From contig NZ_CP029193.1 in assembly GCF_008642355.1 (NCBI RefSeq), positions 372,001 to 436,000 on the forward strand: a stretch of DNA of 64,000 nt. Reading direction: 5' to 3'. How positions within the stretch are numbered: the stretch's first letter is position 1; every line of letters begins with the position of its first letter. This document shows positions 1 through 8,485 of the stretch, piece after piece. The DNA is from Streptomyces venezuelae. GTDB lineage: Bacteria; Actinomycetota; Actinomycetes; Streptomycetales; Streptomycetaceae. The notes beneath the pieces are model-generated. The model was given only the letters and a program-made list of their open reading frames with translations, made no database searches and was not told the DNA's origin. The translations under genes and the position numbers were made by a program.

Positions 1-3000
1 TCGCACACGCGGGCATCGCCGATCCCGGCGCTCCCGGCGCGCCGCGCACCGGCCTCATCGCGGGAGCGGGCGAGAACACCTACTTCCGGGCGATGCTCCG
101 GGACACCGATCCCGCCACGCTGCCCGACGACTTCCAGCTGGCCCTCCACCACGAGAAGGACTTCCTCGCCACCAAGGTCGCCTTCCACCTCGGGCTGACC
201 GGACCGGCGCTCGCCGGGCAGACCGCGTGCTCCAGTTCGCTGGTGGCGGTACACCTGGCCGCGTCCCTGCTGCGTCTGGGCGACGCCGACGTGATGCTGG
301 CGGGCGGCGTACTCGTCGACCCGGAGCTGACCGACGGCTACCGCTACCGCCCGCAGCACATCTTCTCCCCCGACGGCCACTGCCGGCCCTTCAGCGACGA
401 CGCGGGCGGCACCGTCGGGGGCAGCGGCGCCGGGGTGCTGGTGCTCAAGACGCTCGCCCGCGCGCGCCGCGACGGCGACACCGTCTACGCGGTGATCAGT
501 GGCTCCGCGGTGAACAACGACGGTGCCGCCAAGCTCAGTTACAGCGCGCCGTCCCTGGCGGGGCAGCGCGAGGTGATCCGCAGCGCCCTCGCGCGCAGTG
601 GCCGCACGGGCGCCGACGTGGCGTACGTCGAGGCGCACGGCACCGGCACGCGGCTCGGCGACCCGGTGGAGGCGGGAGCCCTGCGCCAGGCTCTCGGCGT
701 GGACGAGCCGGAGCGTTGCGCACTCAGCTCGCTGAAGAGTCAGATCGGACATCTGGGCGCGGCCGCCGGGGCCGTGGGCCTGATCCGGGCGGTGCTCGCT
801 GTCCACCACGGCCGGATTCCACCCACGCGCGACTTCCGTGCGTTCAACCCGGAGATCGGGCCCGACCCCGCGCCGTTCCACGTACCGACTCGGGCACTGC
901 CCTGGCCCGAGGGCCGGGAACGGGTCGCCGCGGTGAGCAGTTTCGGCATCGGCGGCACCAATGCGCACGTGATCGTGGAGGCGGCCGATCCGTCGACGGA
1001 TCCGCATCCGCGCGAGGCCGCGGGCTCCGAGGTCGTGCCGCTCGTCGTGCTGTCCGGTGTGACCGAGGCCCAACTCGCCGCGGACGCCGAGCGGGTCGCC
1101 GCCCACCTGACCCTCCAACCGGACAGTTACGCCCGTACGCTGCGGCACCTCCAAGCGGGCCGGCCGCAGGGTCCGCTGCGGGCGGCCGCCGTCTGCCGGG
1201 ACGCGGCCGGCGCCGTCGCCTGGCTGCGCACGGCAGCCGCGACCGCGACACGCCCCGACCCGGATCCCGGGCCCGCCCTGGAGGCCCGGGGCCGCCGGGC
1301 GGCGGATCTGGCGGATGCCTGGCTCGGGGGCCGGAACCTCGACTGGCCGGACGGCCCGGCGCAACCGCCGTGGGACTTCCCCGCCCCCGCCTTCGAGCTC
1401 GCCCCCTACGACTACCGCCGCACGGATCCCCAACCGCAGGCGCCACGGTCGGCCGCCCCGCGGGCCACGTCCGACACCGTGGCGGTACCGCCTCGGCTGC
1501 CCGAGACGGAGTGGCTGCACCAGCCGCAGTGGACTCGGCTGCGGCGCGCCGCGACGAGTACCGCCGTGCCGTGCGGGAGGACGGTCGTCGTCGTGGCCGA
1601 CGGTCCCGCGGACGGAGCGGTTCCGGTCGCGCTCGCCTCCGGCCACCGCCGCGTGGTGTGGCTCAGGACGGCCGAGCACTTCGCCCGCCGGGAACACGAC
1701 CTCTTCGAGGCGGACCCGGCCGACCCCGAGCACCTGCGACGCGTCCTGCACGCACTGGCCGATGAGGGCTGCGCGGAGGTCGACTGGCTGCACACGCTGC
1801 CCCTCGGCATCGACGGGCCGGTCGGCGACAAAGCGCTCGACCGGGCGGTCTGGGCCTGCCTGGACACCCCGGCCGCTGTCGTCCGCGCTCTCCGGGGCGC
1901 ACCACGGGAGCTGGCCGTACGGCCATGGTGGCTGTCGTGCGGGGCCCGTCCTGTGCTCGGTGCCGTCACCCGCCCGGAGGCGGCGCTGCTCGCCGGCGTC
2001 ACCGAGGTCGCGCCGCAGGAGGGCGGCCCCGACGGGCACTGGGTGGACGTCGAGGACCCCGACGGCTGGGCCCCGCAGGTGTCCGCCCTGCTCGCCACGC
2101 GGGATGCCGTGCCACCGCGCCATCTCGCGCTGCGCGGGGGCTTCTGGTGGGAAGAGGTGACGTTGCCCGTACGGGGCCGGAGTCCGGAAGCCGCGACGGC
2201 CCGCGCGGCCGGCGGCGACCACGTCGTCCTCGGCGGCACCGGCGGCATCGGGACCGCGCTCGCCGCCTGGCTGCTCGAACACACCGAAGGACGTGTGCTG
2301 CTGCTGTCCCGGCGGCCCCGGCTGCCCGCTGAGCTGACCCGCTGGGCCGACCGCGTCGACCTCGTCGAGGCGGATCTCGCCGTCACACCGCCGAAGGACG
2401 TGGCCGCGCTGGTCGCCACCCGCACGACGGCGCTTGGCTCGGTGGTGCACGCCGCCGGAGCGCCCGCGGGCGGTCTGCTGTCCCGTCGCGAGGCGGGCTC
2501 CGCGCACACGGCGCATGCCGCGAAGACGCGCGGCGCGCTGGTGACGGAACTCCTCGTCGAGCAGTTCCGGCCGGACGTCGCGGTCTACTGCTCGTCCATG
2601 TCGGCGCAGTTCGGTGGTGTCGGCCAGTACGACTACGCGGCGGCCAACGCGCTCCTCGACGCCTTCGCCCGGTACGACGGTGAGGGGGCGGGCGGGACGG
2701 GTGGCACCGCGCGGATCGGCATCGGCTGGGACGTGTGGAGCGAGACCGGCATGGCGTTGCGTGTGCCGGGCGGCGACAGCAGGCATCAGGCGCACCTCGG
2801 GGTCGGCCTGACCGTGGCGGAGGGAGTGCGCACCTTCGCGCGGGCGCTCGAACTCCGCCTGCCGCACGTGCTCGTGTCCACCACCGACCCGGAACGGTCA
2901 CGCGTCTTCTACGCGGGGCCGACGCCCGGCACACCGCGTCAGGCGCAGCACGAGACCACGCCCGTCCGGGAACCCGGCGACCTGCTGGCCGGCTGGGCAC

Positions 3001-3971
3001 GGGCCGCCCTCGATGTCGACGACCTCTCTCCGGACACGTCGCTGTACGACCTCGGGGCCGACTCGCTGACCCTCCTCGATCTGATCGAGACGATCGACCG
3101 GCACTTCGGTGTGGAGCTGGACCTGGCCGCCTTCAGTCACCGGGCCAGCCTCACCGAGATCGAAAGGCTCCTGGCCGAGCAGCGGAAAGAACCGGCGGAC
3201 GGCCGCGAAGTCTCCCTGGAGGTCTGGCAGGAGGGCACCGGCACCGATGTCGTCTGTCTCGTGCACCCGGTCGGCGGAGACGTCCAGTCGTACCGTTCGC
3301 TGGTCGCCGCCCTCGACCCGAGCCTGACCGTCGTCCTGATCCCCGACCCCGGCCTGCGGCAGGACGCCTTCGCCGATGCTGCCGACGCCCCCGGGTGGAG
3401 CCTGCGCGAACGCGCCCGTCGCTACGCGTCCGCCCTGCGGGCCCGCTTCCCCGAGGACGCGTGGCACCGGCACCTGGCCGGCTGGTCCTTCGGCGCGTGG
3501 GTCGCCGCCGAGATGGCGGCCGAAGCCGAGGCCGCCGGGCGCCCGGCCCGCTCACTGCACCTGGTCGATCCGCCGCCGCCCGGCAGCGGCCCGGTCTTCG
3601 ACGCGTACGACGACACGCAGTTGAGCGCGGTGTTCGCCGCCGAACTCGGTGTCGCCGGGGACGCCCGACCGGGGCGGCAGGCACGCGCGTACGCCGACCG
3701 GCTGGCCCGGTGCTGCCGGGCCAACCTGCGCAGCATGGCCTCCCACGAGGTGCCCCGCATCGGTGCGACACCCACCAGGCTCTGGCAGGCCGGGCAACCC
3801 TTCCCCGGCCTCCCGGTGCTCGGCAGTCCGGCGGAGCAGCGCGCCCGGTGGCAGTCCCATCTGCCCGTATCCCTGGAGTGGGGCGTGCTGGCCACGGACC
3901 ACTACGGCGTCGTGCGGGAGCCGCACGCCACGACGGTGGCCGAGGCGATCAACGCCGCACGTCACGCCTGA
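1..3971 (+). CDS. Type I polyketide synthase, terminal AT-less module KS-KR-ACP-TE (5' partial)
   Basis: The reading frame is open from base 3, so the N terminus lies outside the window. A ketosynthase comes first, with the active-site Cys in TACSSS (Cys codon 228-230) and the EAHGTGT and KSQIGH histidine motifs. A linker follows that looks like the flavodoxin-like linker of AT-less modules, then a ketoreductase (GGTGGIG near 2232; Ser, Tyr and Asn of the YDYAAAN region near 2628). An ACP with DSL (Ser codon 3063) and a thioesterase with GWSFG (nucleophile Ser codon 3486) and a late His end the protein. It should extend, ketoreduce and release a polyketide or peptide-polyketide chain. No acyltransferase is seen between KS and KR, so the extender must be loaded in trans or by a domain outside the window. 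The product is not recognisable. Confidence 0.93.
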   Translation, partial: AHAGIADPGAPGAPRTGLIAGAGENTYFRAMLRDTDPATLPDDFQLALHHEKDFLATKVAFHLGLTGPALAGQTACSSSLVAVHLAASLLRLGDADVMLAGGVLVDPELTDGYRYRPQHIFSPDGHCRPFSDDAGGTVGGSGAGVLVLKTLARARRDGDTVYAVISGSAVNNDGAAKLSYSAPSLAGQREVIRSALARSGRTGADVAYVEAHGTGTRLGDPVEAGALRQALGVDEPERCALSSLKSQIGHLGAAAGAVGLIRAVLAVHHGRIPPTRDFRAFNPEIGPDPAPFHVPTRALPWPEGRERVAAVSSFGIGGTNAHVIVEAADPSTDPHPREAAGSEVVPLVVLSGVTEAQLAADAERVAAHLTLQPDSYARTLRHLQAGRPQGPLRAAAVCRDAAGAVAWLRTAAATATRPDPDPGPALEARGRRAADLADAWLGGRNLDWPDGPAQPPWDFPAPAFELAPYDYRRTDPQPQAPRSAAPRATSDTVAVPPRLPETEWLHQPQWTRLRRAATSTAVPCGRTVVVVADGPADGAVPVALASGHRRVVWLRTAEHFARREHDLFEADPADPEHLRRVLHALADEGCAEVDWLHTLPLGIDGPVGDKALDRAVWACLDTPAAVVRALRGAPRELAVRPWWLSCGARPVLGAVTRPEAALLAGVTEVAPQEGGPDGHWVDVEDPDGWAPQVSALLATRDAVPPRHLALRGGFWWEEVTLPVRGRSPEAATARAAGGDHVVLGGTGGIGTALAAWLLEHTEGRVLLLSRRPRLPAELTRWADRVDLVEADLAVTPPKDVAALVATRTTALGSVVHAAGAPAGGLLSRREAGSAHTAHAAKTRGALVTELLVEQFRPDVAVYCSSMSAQFGGVGQYDYAAANALLDAFARYDGEGAGGTGGTARIGIGWDVWSETGMALRVPGGDSRHQAHLGVGLTVAEGVRTFARALELRLPHVLVSTTDPERSRVFYAGPTPGTPRQAQHETTPVREPGDLLAGWARAALDVDDLSPDTSLYDLGADSLTLLDLIETIDRHFGVELDLAAFSHRASLTEIERLLAEQRKEPADGREVSLEVWQEGTGTDVVCLVHPVGGDVQSYRSLVAALDPSLTVVLIPDPGLRQDAFADAADAPGWSLRERARRYASALRARFPEDAWHRHLAGWSFGAWVAAEMAAEAEAAGRPARSLHLVDPPPPGSGPVFDAYDDTQLSAVFAAELGVAGDARPGRQARAYADRLARCCRANLRSMASHEVPRIGATPTRLWQAGQPFPGLPVLGSPAEQRARWQSHLPVSLEWGVLATDHYGVVREPHATTVAEAINAARHA

Positions 3972-3981
3972 CCGCACCGCA

Positions 3982-4009
3982 CCTGACACCTGACGCCTGA
4001 CACCTGACC
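3982..4009. repeat. Four tandem heptamers of CCTGAC(A/G/C)
   Basis: Four consecutive 7-bp units (CCTGACA, CCTGACG, CCTGACA, CCTGACC) lie just after the polyketide synthase stop, with a further CCTGACA at 4018-4024. They fill much of the 82-bp gap before the dioxygenase gene. No function can be assigned; slipped-strand duplication is the simplest origin. Confidence 0.7.
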
Positions 4010-4053
4010 GCACCCCACCTGACATCAGACCCGCCGCGACCCAGGAGGACCCC

Positions 4054-4923
4054 GTGGAGCAGTACGAGCTGGACGCCCTCGAAGCGATCACGACCAGGAA
4101 GCCGAGGGACTACCGGGAGATATCCGTCGCCCCCTTGACTCCGGTCATCGGCGCCGAGGTCTCGGGCGTGGACCTCGGCGAGCTGTCCGACACGCAGCTC
4201 GCCGAGGTCAGGACGGCCTTCCTCGACCACCACGTACTGGTCTTCCGCGACCAGGAGATCACCGACGAGGAGCACAAACGTCTCGCCGGGCACTTCGGCG
4301 AGCTGCGCCCGGTGAACCCGCCGCCGCCGGAGGGCGACCCGTACGTACTGGAGATCAAGACCAGCTCGGCCGCGGCGAACGTCGCGGGGAACGCCTGGCA
4401 CGCGGACGGCACCGCGGACGCCGAGCCCTCCCTCGGCTCGATGCTCTACATCACCGAGACCCCGCAGGGCGGGAGCGGCGGCGACACCCTGTTCGCCAAC
4501 ATGCACCTGGCCTACGAGATGCTCTCCCCCACCTGGCGCGGGCTCCTCGACGGGCTGACCGCCGTGCACGACGGCGAGCAGAGCTTCCGGGGCTACACCG
4601 TGCCGCCGAACTACGAGATCCCCGTCAACGAACATCCGCTCGTGGTCCGGCACCCCGAGACCGACCGCCCGATCCTCTACGTGAACCCGGCGTACACCTC
4701 CCGCATCCCGCAGCTGTCGGAGGACGAGAGCCGCGCGGTGCTCGACATGCTGTTCGCCCTCGTGACGAACCGCCCGCTGCTGACCTGCCGTGTCCGCTGG
4801 ACCCCGAAGACCCTGGTCTTCTGGGACAACCGGTGCGTGCAGCACCACGCGACGTACGACTACTACCCGCTGTCCCGCTACGGCCGACGCGTCGCGATCA
4901 ACGGCGGCCCGCTCAAGGGCTGA
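4054..4923 (+). CDS. TauD/TfdA-family Fe(II)/2-oxoglutarate dioxygenase
   Basis: A 289-residue protein of usual TauD length. The iron-binding triad is visible as His116-x-Asp118 (WHADG) and a distal His near 264 in WDNRCVQHH, with Arg residues near 275-279 for the 2-oxoglutarate carboxylate. It should hydroxylate or oxidatively modify a small substrate while converting 2-oxoglutarate to succinate and CO2. The GTG start sits 5 bp after AGGAGG (4043-4048). It follows the synthase by 82 bp on the same strand, so it is probably a tailoring enzyme of that pathway; taurine use is less likely because no transporter genes adjoin. The substrate is unknown. Confidence 0.9.
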   Translation: MEQYELDALEAITTRKPRDYREISVAPLTPVIGAEVSGVDLGELSDTQLAEVRTAFLDHHVLVFRDQEITDEEHKRLAGHFGELRPVNPPPPEGDPYVLEIKTSSAAANVAGNAWHADGTADAEPSLGSMLYITETPQGGSGGDTLFANMHLAYEMLSPTWRGLLDGLTAVHDGEQSFRGYTVPPNYEIPVNEHPLVVRHPETDRPILYVNPAYTSRIPQLSEDESRAVLDMLFALVTNRPLLTCRVRWTPKTLVFWDNRCVQHHATYDYYPLSRYGRRVAINGGPLKG

Positions 4924-4938
4924 CCGTCGCACCCCGGG

Positions 4939-4962
4939 CCTCCAGGTGCTCTGACCTGGAGG
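4939..4962 (+). terminator. Terminator hairpin after the dioxygenase gene
   Basis: A perfect inverted repeat, CCTCCAGGT and ACCTGGAGG around a 6-base loop, lies 15 bp after the dioxygenase stop. There is no T-run, as is common in Streptomyces. It probably marks the end of the polyketide transcription unit and isolates purB. Confidence 0.65.
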
Positions 4963-5005
4963 TTCCTACATACCCGGATGGTTCGGAGCCTGTATGGACG
5001 CCCGG

Positions 5006-5011
5006 TAAACT
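5006..5011 (+). promoter_or_regulatory. Possible -10 element (TAAACT) of a leaderless purB transcript
   Basis: TAAACT ends 8 bp before the GTG at 5020, where no Shine-Dalgarno sequence is seen. That spacing would put transcription start at or beside the start codon. A -35 element is not convincing (TTCGGA at 4982), so this remains tentative. Confidence 0.35.
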
Positions 5012-5019
5012 CCGTGCAC

Positions 5020-6462
5020 GTGACTGCCGCGCCCGCAAAGCCCCGTATCCCGAACGTCCTCGCCGGACGTTATGCCTCCGCCGAGCTCGCCACCCTCTGG
5101 TCGCCCGAGCAGAAGGTGAAGCTGGAGCGTCAGCTCTGGCTCGCCGTGCTGCGTGCGCAGAAGGACCTCGGGATCGAGGTTCCCGACGCCGCCATCGCCG
5201 ACTACGAGCGCGTGCTCGACCAGGTCGACCTGGCCTCGATCGCCGAGCGCGAGAAGGTCACGCGCCACGACGTGAAGGCCCGCATCGAGGAGTTCAACGC
5301 CCTCGCCGGGCACGAGCACGTCCACAAGGGCATGACCTCGCGCGACCTGACCGAGAACGTGGAGCAGCTGCAGATCCGGCTCTCCCTGGAGCTGATCCGC
5401 TCCCGTACCGTCGCGGTCCTCGCGCGGCTCGGCAAGCTCGCCGGTGAGTACGGCGAGCTGGTCATGGCGGGCCGCTCGCACAACGTCGCCGCACAGGCGA
5501 CGACGCTGGGCAAGCGCTTCGCGACCGGTGCCGACGAACTCCTCGTCGCCCACCGCCGCCTGGACGAGCTGATCGGCCGCTACCCGCTGCGCGGCATCAA
5601 GGGCCCGGTCGGCACCGCGCAGGACATGCTCGACCTGCTCGGGGGTGACGCCGCGAAGCTCGCCGACCTGGAGCAGCGGATCGCCTCGCACCTGGGCTTC
5701 GAGTCGGCGTTCACCTCGGTCGGCCAGGTCTACCCGCGCTCGCTCGACTACGACGTCGTGACCGCGCTCGTGCAGGTCGCCGCCGCGCCCTCCTCCATCG
5801 CCAAGACGATCCGTCTGATGGCGGGCCACGAGCTGGTCACCGAGGGCTTCAAGCCCGGCCAGGTCGGCTCGTCCGCGATGCCGCACAAGATGAACACCCG
5901 CTCCTGCGAGCGCGTCAACGGCCTCACCGTCATCCTGCGCGGCTACGCGTCGATGACCGGTGAGCTGGCGGGCGACCAGTGGAACGAGGGTGACGTCTCC
6001 TGCTCCGTCGTACGACGGGTCGCCCTGCCCGACGCGTTCTTCGCGCTCGACGGTCTCCTGGAGACCTTCCTGACCGTGCTCGACGAGTTCGGCGCCTTCC
6101 CGGCGGTCGTGGCCCGTGAGCTCGACCGCTACCTCCCCTTCCTCGCCACCACCAAGGTCCTGATGGCCTCGGTGCGCGCGGGTGTCGGCCGTGAGGAGGC
6201 GCACGAGGCCATCAAGGAGAACGCGGTCGCCTCCGCGCTCGCCATGCGCGAGCAGGGCGCCGAGCGCAACGAACTGCTCGACAAGCTGGCCGCCGACTCC
6301 CGCATCCCGCTGGACCGCGCGCAGCTCGACGAGCTCATGGCCGACAAGCTGTCGTTCACCGGCGCCGCGAGCGACCAGGTCGCCACGGTCGTCGGCCAGA
6401 TCGAGGCCCTCCTCAAGGAGCACCCCGAGGCCGCGGCCTATACCCCCGGCGCGATCCTGTAG
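5020..6462 (+). CDS. purB: Adenylosuccinate lyase
   Basis: PurB cleaves adenylosuccinate to AMP and fumarate, and SAICAR to AICAR and fumarate, in cytosolic purine synthesis. The 480-residue protein carries the fumarase/aspartase superfamily signature SSAMPHKMN near residue 300, with conserved catalytic regions around AGRSHNVAAQATT and KGMTSRDLTEN. I chose the GTG at 5020, giving a protein beginning MTAAPAKPRIPNV, the N terminus I recall for actinomycete PurB; the frame is open further upstream to 4978. It is flanked by hairpins on both sides and is probably monocistronic. Confidence 0.95.
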   Translation: MTAAPAKPRIPNVLAGRYASAELATLWSPEQKVKLERQLWLAVLRAQKDLGIEVPDAAIADYERVLDQVDLASIAEREKVTRHDVKARIEEFNALAGHEHVHKGMTSRDLTENVEQLQIRLSLELIRSRTVAVLARLGKLAGEYGELVMAGRSHNVAAQATTLGKRFATGADELLVAHRRLDELIGRYPLRGIKGPVGTAQDMLDLLGGDAAKLADLEQRIASHLGFESAFTSVGQVYPRSLDYDVVTALVQVAAAPSSIAKTIRLMAGHELVTEGFKPGQVGSSAMPHKMNTRSCERVNGLTVILRGYASMTGELAGDQWNEGDVSCSVVRRVALPDAFFALDGLLETFLTVLDEFGAFPAVVARELDRYLPFLATTKVLMASVRAGVGREEAHEAIKENAVASALAMREQGAERNELLDKLAADSRIPLDRAQLDELMADKLSFTGAASDQVATVVGQIEALLKEHPEAAAYTPGAIL

Positions 6463-6481
6463 CGGCGCTCCGCAACGGCAC

Positions 6482-6518
6482 CTCGGCCCGCCCACCGATT
6501 CCCGGTGGGCGGGCCGAG
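6482..6518. terminator. Bidirectional terminator between purB and the sigma factor gene
   Basis: A perfect 16-bp stem (CTCGGCCCGCCCACCG and its complement) with a 5-base loop sits in the 78-bp gap between two converging genes. It can terminate both transcripts. Confidence 0.85.
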
Positions 6519-6540
6519 CCGTGTCGCGGGCGGGCCGGGG

Positions 6541-7377
6541 TCAGGCCGCGCGGGCGGCAGGGCGCACGTCGCCGGCCTCGGCGCGCACCCGGGCGCAGCT
6601 GGTGCTGATCAGACGCGAGACGTGCATCTGCGAGATGCCGAGCTTCTCCGCGATGCGGCTCTGCGTCATGTCTTCGAAGAAGCGCAGGTAGAGGATGGTC
6701 CGCTCGCGTTCCGGCAGCTTCCGCAGGCCCCGTTTGGCCGCCTCCCGGTCGGTGACGACGTCGAACGCGGCGTCGGGTGCCCCGAGCGTGTCGGCGAGGC
6801 TGAAGCCGTCGGGGTCGGCGGACGAGATCTCGGCGTCGAGCGACAGGGCGCTGTAGCCCTCCATGGCCTGCATGCCGTCCTTCACCTCGTCCTCCGTGAG
6901 ACCCGCGTGCGCGGCGATGTCGGCGATGGACGGCTCGGGGCCGCTGCCCGGCAGGTCGCGGAGCTCGCGCCGGGCGACACGGACCTTGTTGCGCAGGTCC
7001 TGGACGCGGCGGGGGACGCGCACGTCCCACATGCGGTCACGGAAGTGCCTGCGCAGTTCACCGGTGATGGTGGGCACGGCGTAGCTCTCGAAGGCGCCGC
7101 GGCCGGGCTCGTACCGGTTGACGGCCTTGACCAGGCCCATCGCGGCGACCTGCCGCAGGTCTTCGAGGCTCTCGCCCTTGTTCCGGTAGCGGGCGGCGAG
7201 ACGGTGGGCCATGGGCAGCCACGCCTCGACGATCTCCGCGCACAGGACCTCCCGCTCCGGTCCGTCGTCGAGAGCGGCGAGCCGTGCGAACTCAGCGGTG
7301 GTGTCGGGTGCGTCATGGTGCGAGTGCCGGGCCGCGGTGCGGCGGCGGGCGGAGTATTCATTGAGGTTCGTCGGCAT
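6541..7377 (-). CDS. SigB/SigF-family RNA polymerase sigma factor
   Basis: A 278-residue sigma-70 factor of the SigB/F/G group. Region 2 is seen in LRQVAAMGLVKAVNRYEPGRG and the FESYAVPTITGELRRHFRD stretch, region 3 in the middle (PSIADIAAHAGLTEDEV), and region 4 with its helix-turn-helix at the C terminus (MTQSRIAEKLGISQMHVSR). Such factors direct stress or developmental transcription from promoters like GNNT-N15-GGGTAC. The ATG at 7377 follows a good GAGGAG site; the frame stays open upstream, but that stretch lacks family similarity. Anti-sigma or anti-anti-sigma genes, the usual partners, are not adjacent. The substrate promoters are not known. Confidence 0.93.
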   Translation of the reverse strand: MPTNLNEYSARRRTAARHSHHDAPDTTAEFARLAALDDGPEREVLCAEIVEAWLPMAHRLAARYRNKGESLEDLRQVAAMGLVKAVNRYEPGRGAFESYAVPTITGELRRHFRDRMWDVRVPRRVQDLRNKVRVARRELRDLPGSGPEPSIADIAAHAGLTEDEVKDGMQAMEGYSALSLDAEISSADPDGFSLADTLGAPDAAFDVVTDREAAKRGLRKLPERERTILYLRFFEDMTQSRIAEKLGISQMHVSRLISTSCARVRAEAGDVRPAARAA

Positions 7378-7505
7378 CAGTTCGCTCCTCAGCGGTGCGT
7401 CAACAAGGACCGCGAGGAGACGGGGCACCCGGCACAGGGCATCCACCGGGAGCAAACACACCGCTCCCCGCAAACGCGCCTCCAGTCCGAAGCACGACGT
7501 TCGCC

Positions 7506-7529
7506 TGCCCCTGCGATTAACCACCAAAC
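7506..7529 (-). promoter_or_regulatory. Possible SigB-type promoter of the sigma factor gene
   Basis: Read on the minus strand, GTTT (7529-7526) is followed after 14 bp by GGGGCA (7511-7506). This resembles the Streptomyces SigB consensus GTTT-N14..16-GGGTAY with two mismatches in the -10 box. It would leave a leader of about 120 bases and imply autoregulation. Confidence 0.3.
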
Positions 7530-7698
7530 AGGTGTCCCCACATGGATGTGGAGAACGGACCGTGAGCCCGACTGCGGGATTCCGTATGTGCGTTCGTGAC
7601 TTCGCTCGATTCGTGGGAGCCCTGCATGTACCGGCGAGCGCGGGGCACACGGGACGCGGGGTGCGCGGCGTCGGAACGGCCACCGGACCCACGCATCG

Positions 7699-7730
7699 CC
7701 GACCGGCCGCATTGGGGTGCGGCCGGTCGG
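7699..7730 (-). terminator. Terminator hairpin after the HAD gene
   Basis: Perfect 13-bp arms, CCGACCGGCCGCA and TGCGGCCGGTCGG, surround a 6-base loop, 34 bp downstream of the HAD stop codon. It probably ends the transcript running from the SAV_915-like gene through the HAD gene. Confidence 0.8.
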
Positions 7731-7763
7731 CCCTCCTCTTCCCCGGCTCTCCTGCCGGGTGGC

Positions 7764-8429
7764 TCACTGCTTGCCGGTGAGCACCTCGCCGTCCAGGTGC
7801 TCGAGCATGTCGGCCGGGTCCGCGAAGACGGCCGAGGCGCCCGCCTCTTCGAGGTCGCCTCTGGGAATGCCTCCGCAGAGGAGCGCGACGCCGCGGACGC
7901 CGGCGCGGGACGCCGCCTGCATGTCCCACACGGTGTCGCCCACGAACAGGGCCTCCTCCGGGGGGCATTCGGCGATTTCCAGGGCGTGGTGGACGGGGTC
8001 GGGAGCCGGTTTGCCCGAGGACACGTCGTCTGCGCTGGCGACCCCCGCGATGACGTCGTCGGCGTCGATGGCCCGGCGCAGCGCCCCGAGCTCCTCGCCG
8101 CCCGCCGAGGTCGCGAGGACGATGCGCCAGCCGCGGTCGTCGAGTGCGTGGAGGAGGTCGCGGGCTCCGTTCAGTGCGGGCAGCCGCTCGAAGTACGTGC
8201 CGTACAGCGTCTTGTGCGCGGCGCTGATCCTGTCGTCCTGGTCGCGGTCACGGTCCTCGCCGAGGAGCCGGGCGATGAGGTCGGTCGAGCCGAGGCCGAC
8301 GGCCCGGTGGATGTCGTGCATCGCGACCTGTTGCCCCGCTTGGCGGAACGCTTCCCACCAGGTGGTCACGTGCAGGTGATTGGTGTCGGTGAGTGTTCCG
8401 TCCACGTCGAACAGCGCCGCTCGCGCCAT
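7764..8429 (-). CDS. HAD-superfamily phosphatase (beta-phosphoglucomutase/phosphoglycolate type)
   Basis: A 221-residue haloacid dehalogenase hydrolase. Motif I is DVDGTLTDT with nucleophile Asp8 and acid/base Asp10; motif II is the Thr/Ser in VLATSAGG; motif III Lys is in SSGKPAPDP; motif IV is GDTVWD. A helical cap lies between motifs I and II (subfamily I). It should dephosphorylate a small phospho-metabolite. The start at 8429 puts motif I at the N terminus, as is normal. It lies 56 bp after the P450 gene in the same direction, so it may be co-transcribed with it. Substrate unknown. Confidence 0.9.
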   Translation of the reverse strand: MARAALFDVDGTLTDTNHLHVTTWWEAFRQAGQQVAMHDIHRAVGLGSTDLIARLLGEDRDRDQDDRISAAHKTLYGTYFERLPALNGARDLLHALDDRGWRIVLATSAGGEELGALRRAIDADDVIAGVASADDVSSGKPAPDPVHHALEIAECPPEEALFVGDTVWDMQAASRAGVRGVALLCGGIPRGDLEEAGASAVFADPADMLEHLDGEVLTGKQ

Positions 8430-8485
8430 GCTTCGCGCCTTTCCGTCTTCGGGCAGGTGTTGCCGGTTGATTTCAGCCGATCGGC

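Larger units (their letters stand above)
7378..7763. other. Intergenic region, 386 bp, no gene seen
   Basis: This stretch separates the sigma factor from the HAD gene, both on the minus strand. It holds the HAD terminator hairpin at 7699-7730 and a possible sigma-B-type promoter at 7506-7529. Short reading frames are present but show no codon-position bias or ribosome site that I would trust. Confidence 0.6.

Noticed and set aside
7378..7968. N-terminal extension of the sigma factor of nearly 200 residues
   Set aside because: The extension is Arg/Pro-rich noise, and a strong GAGGAG ribosome site precedes the ATG at 7377.
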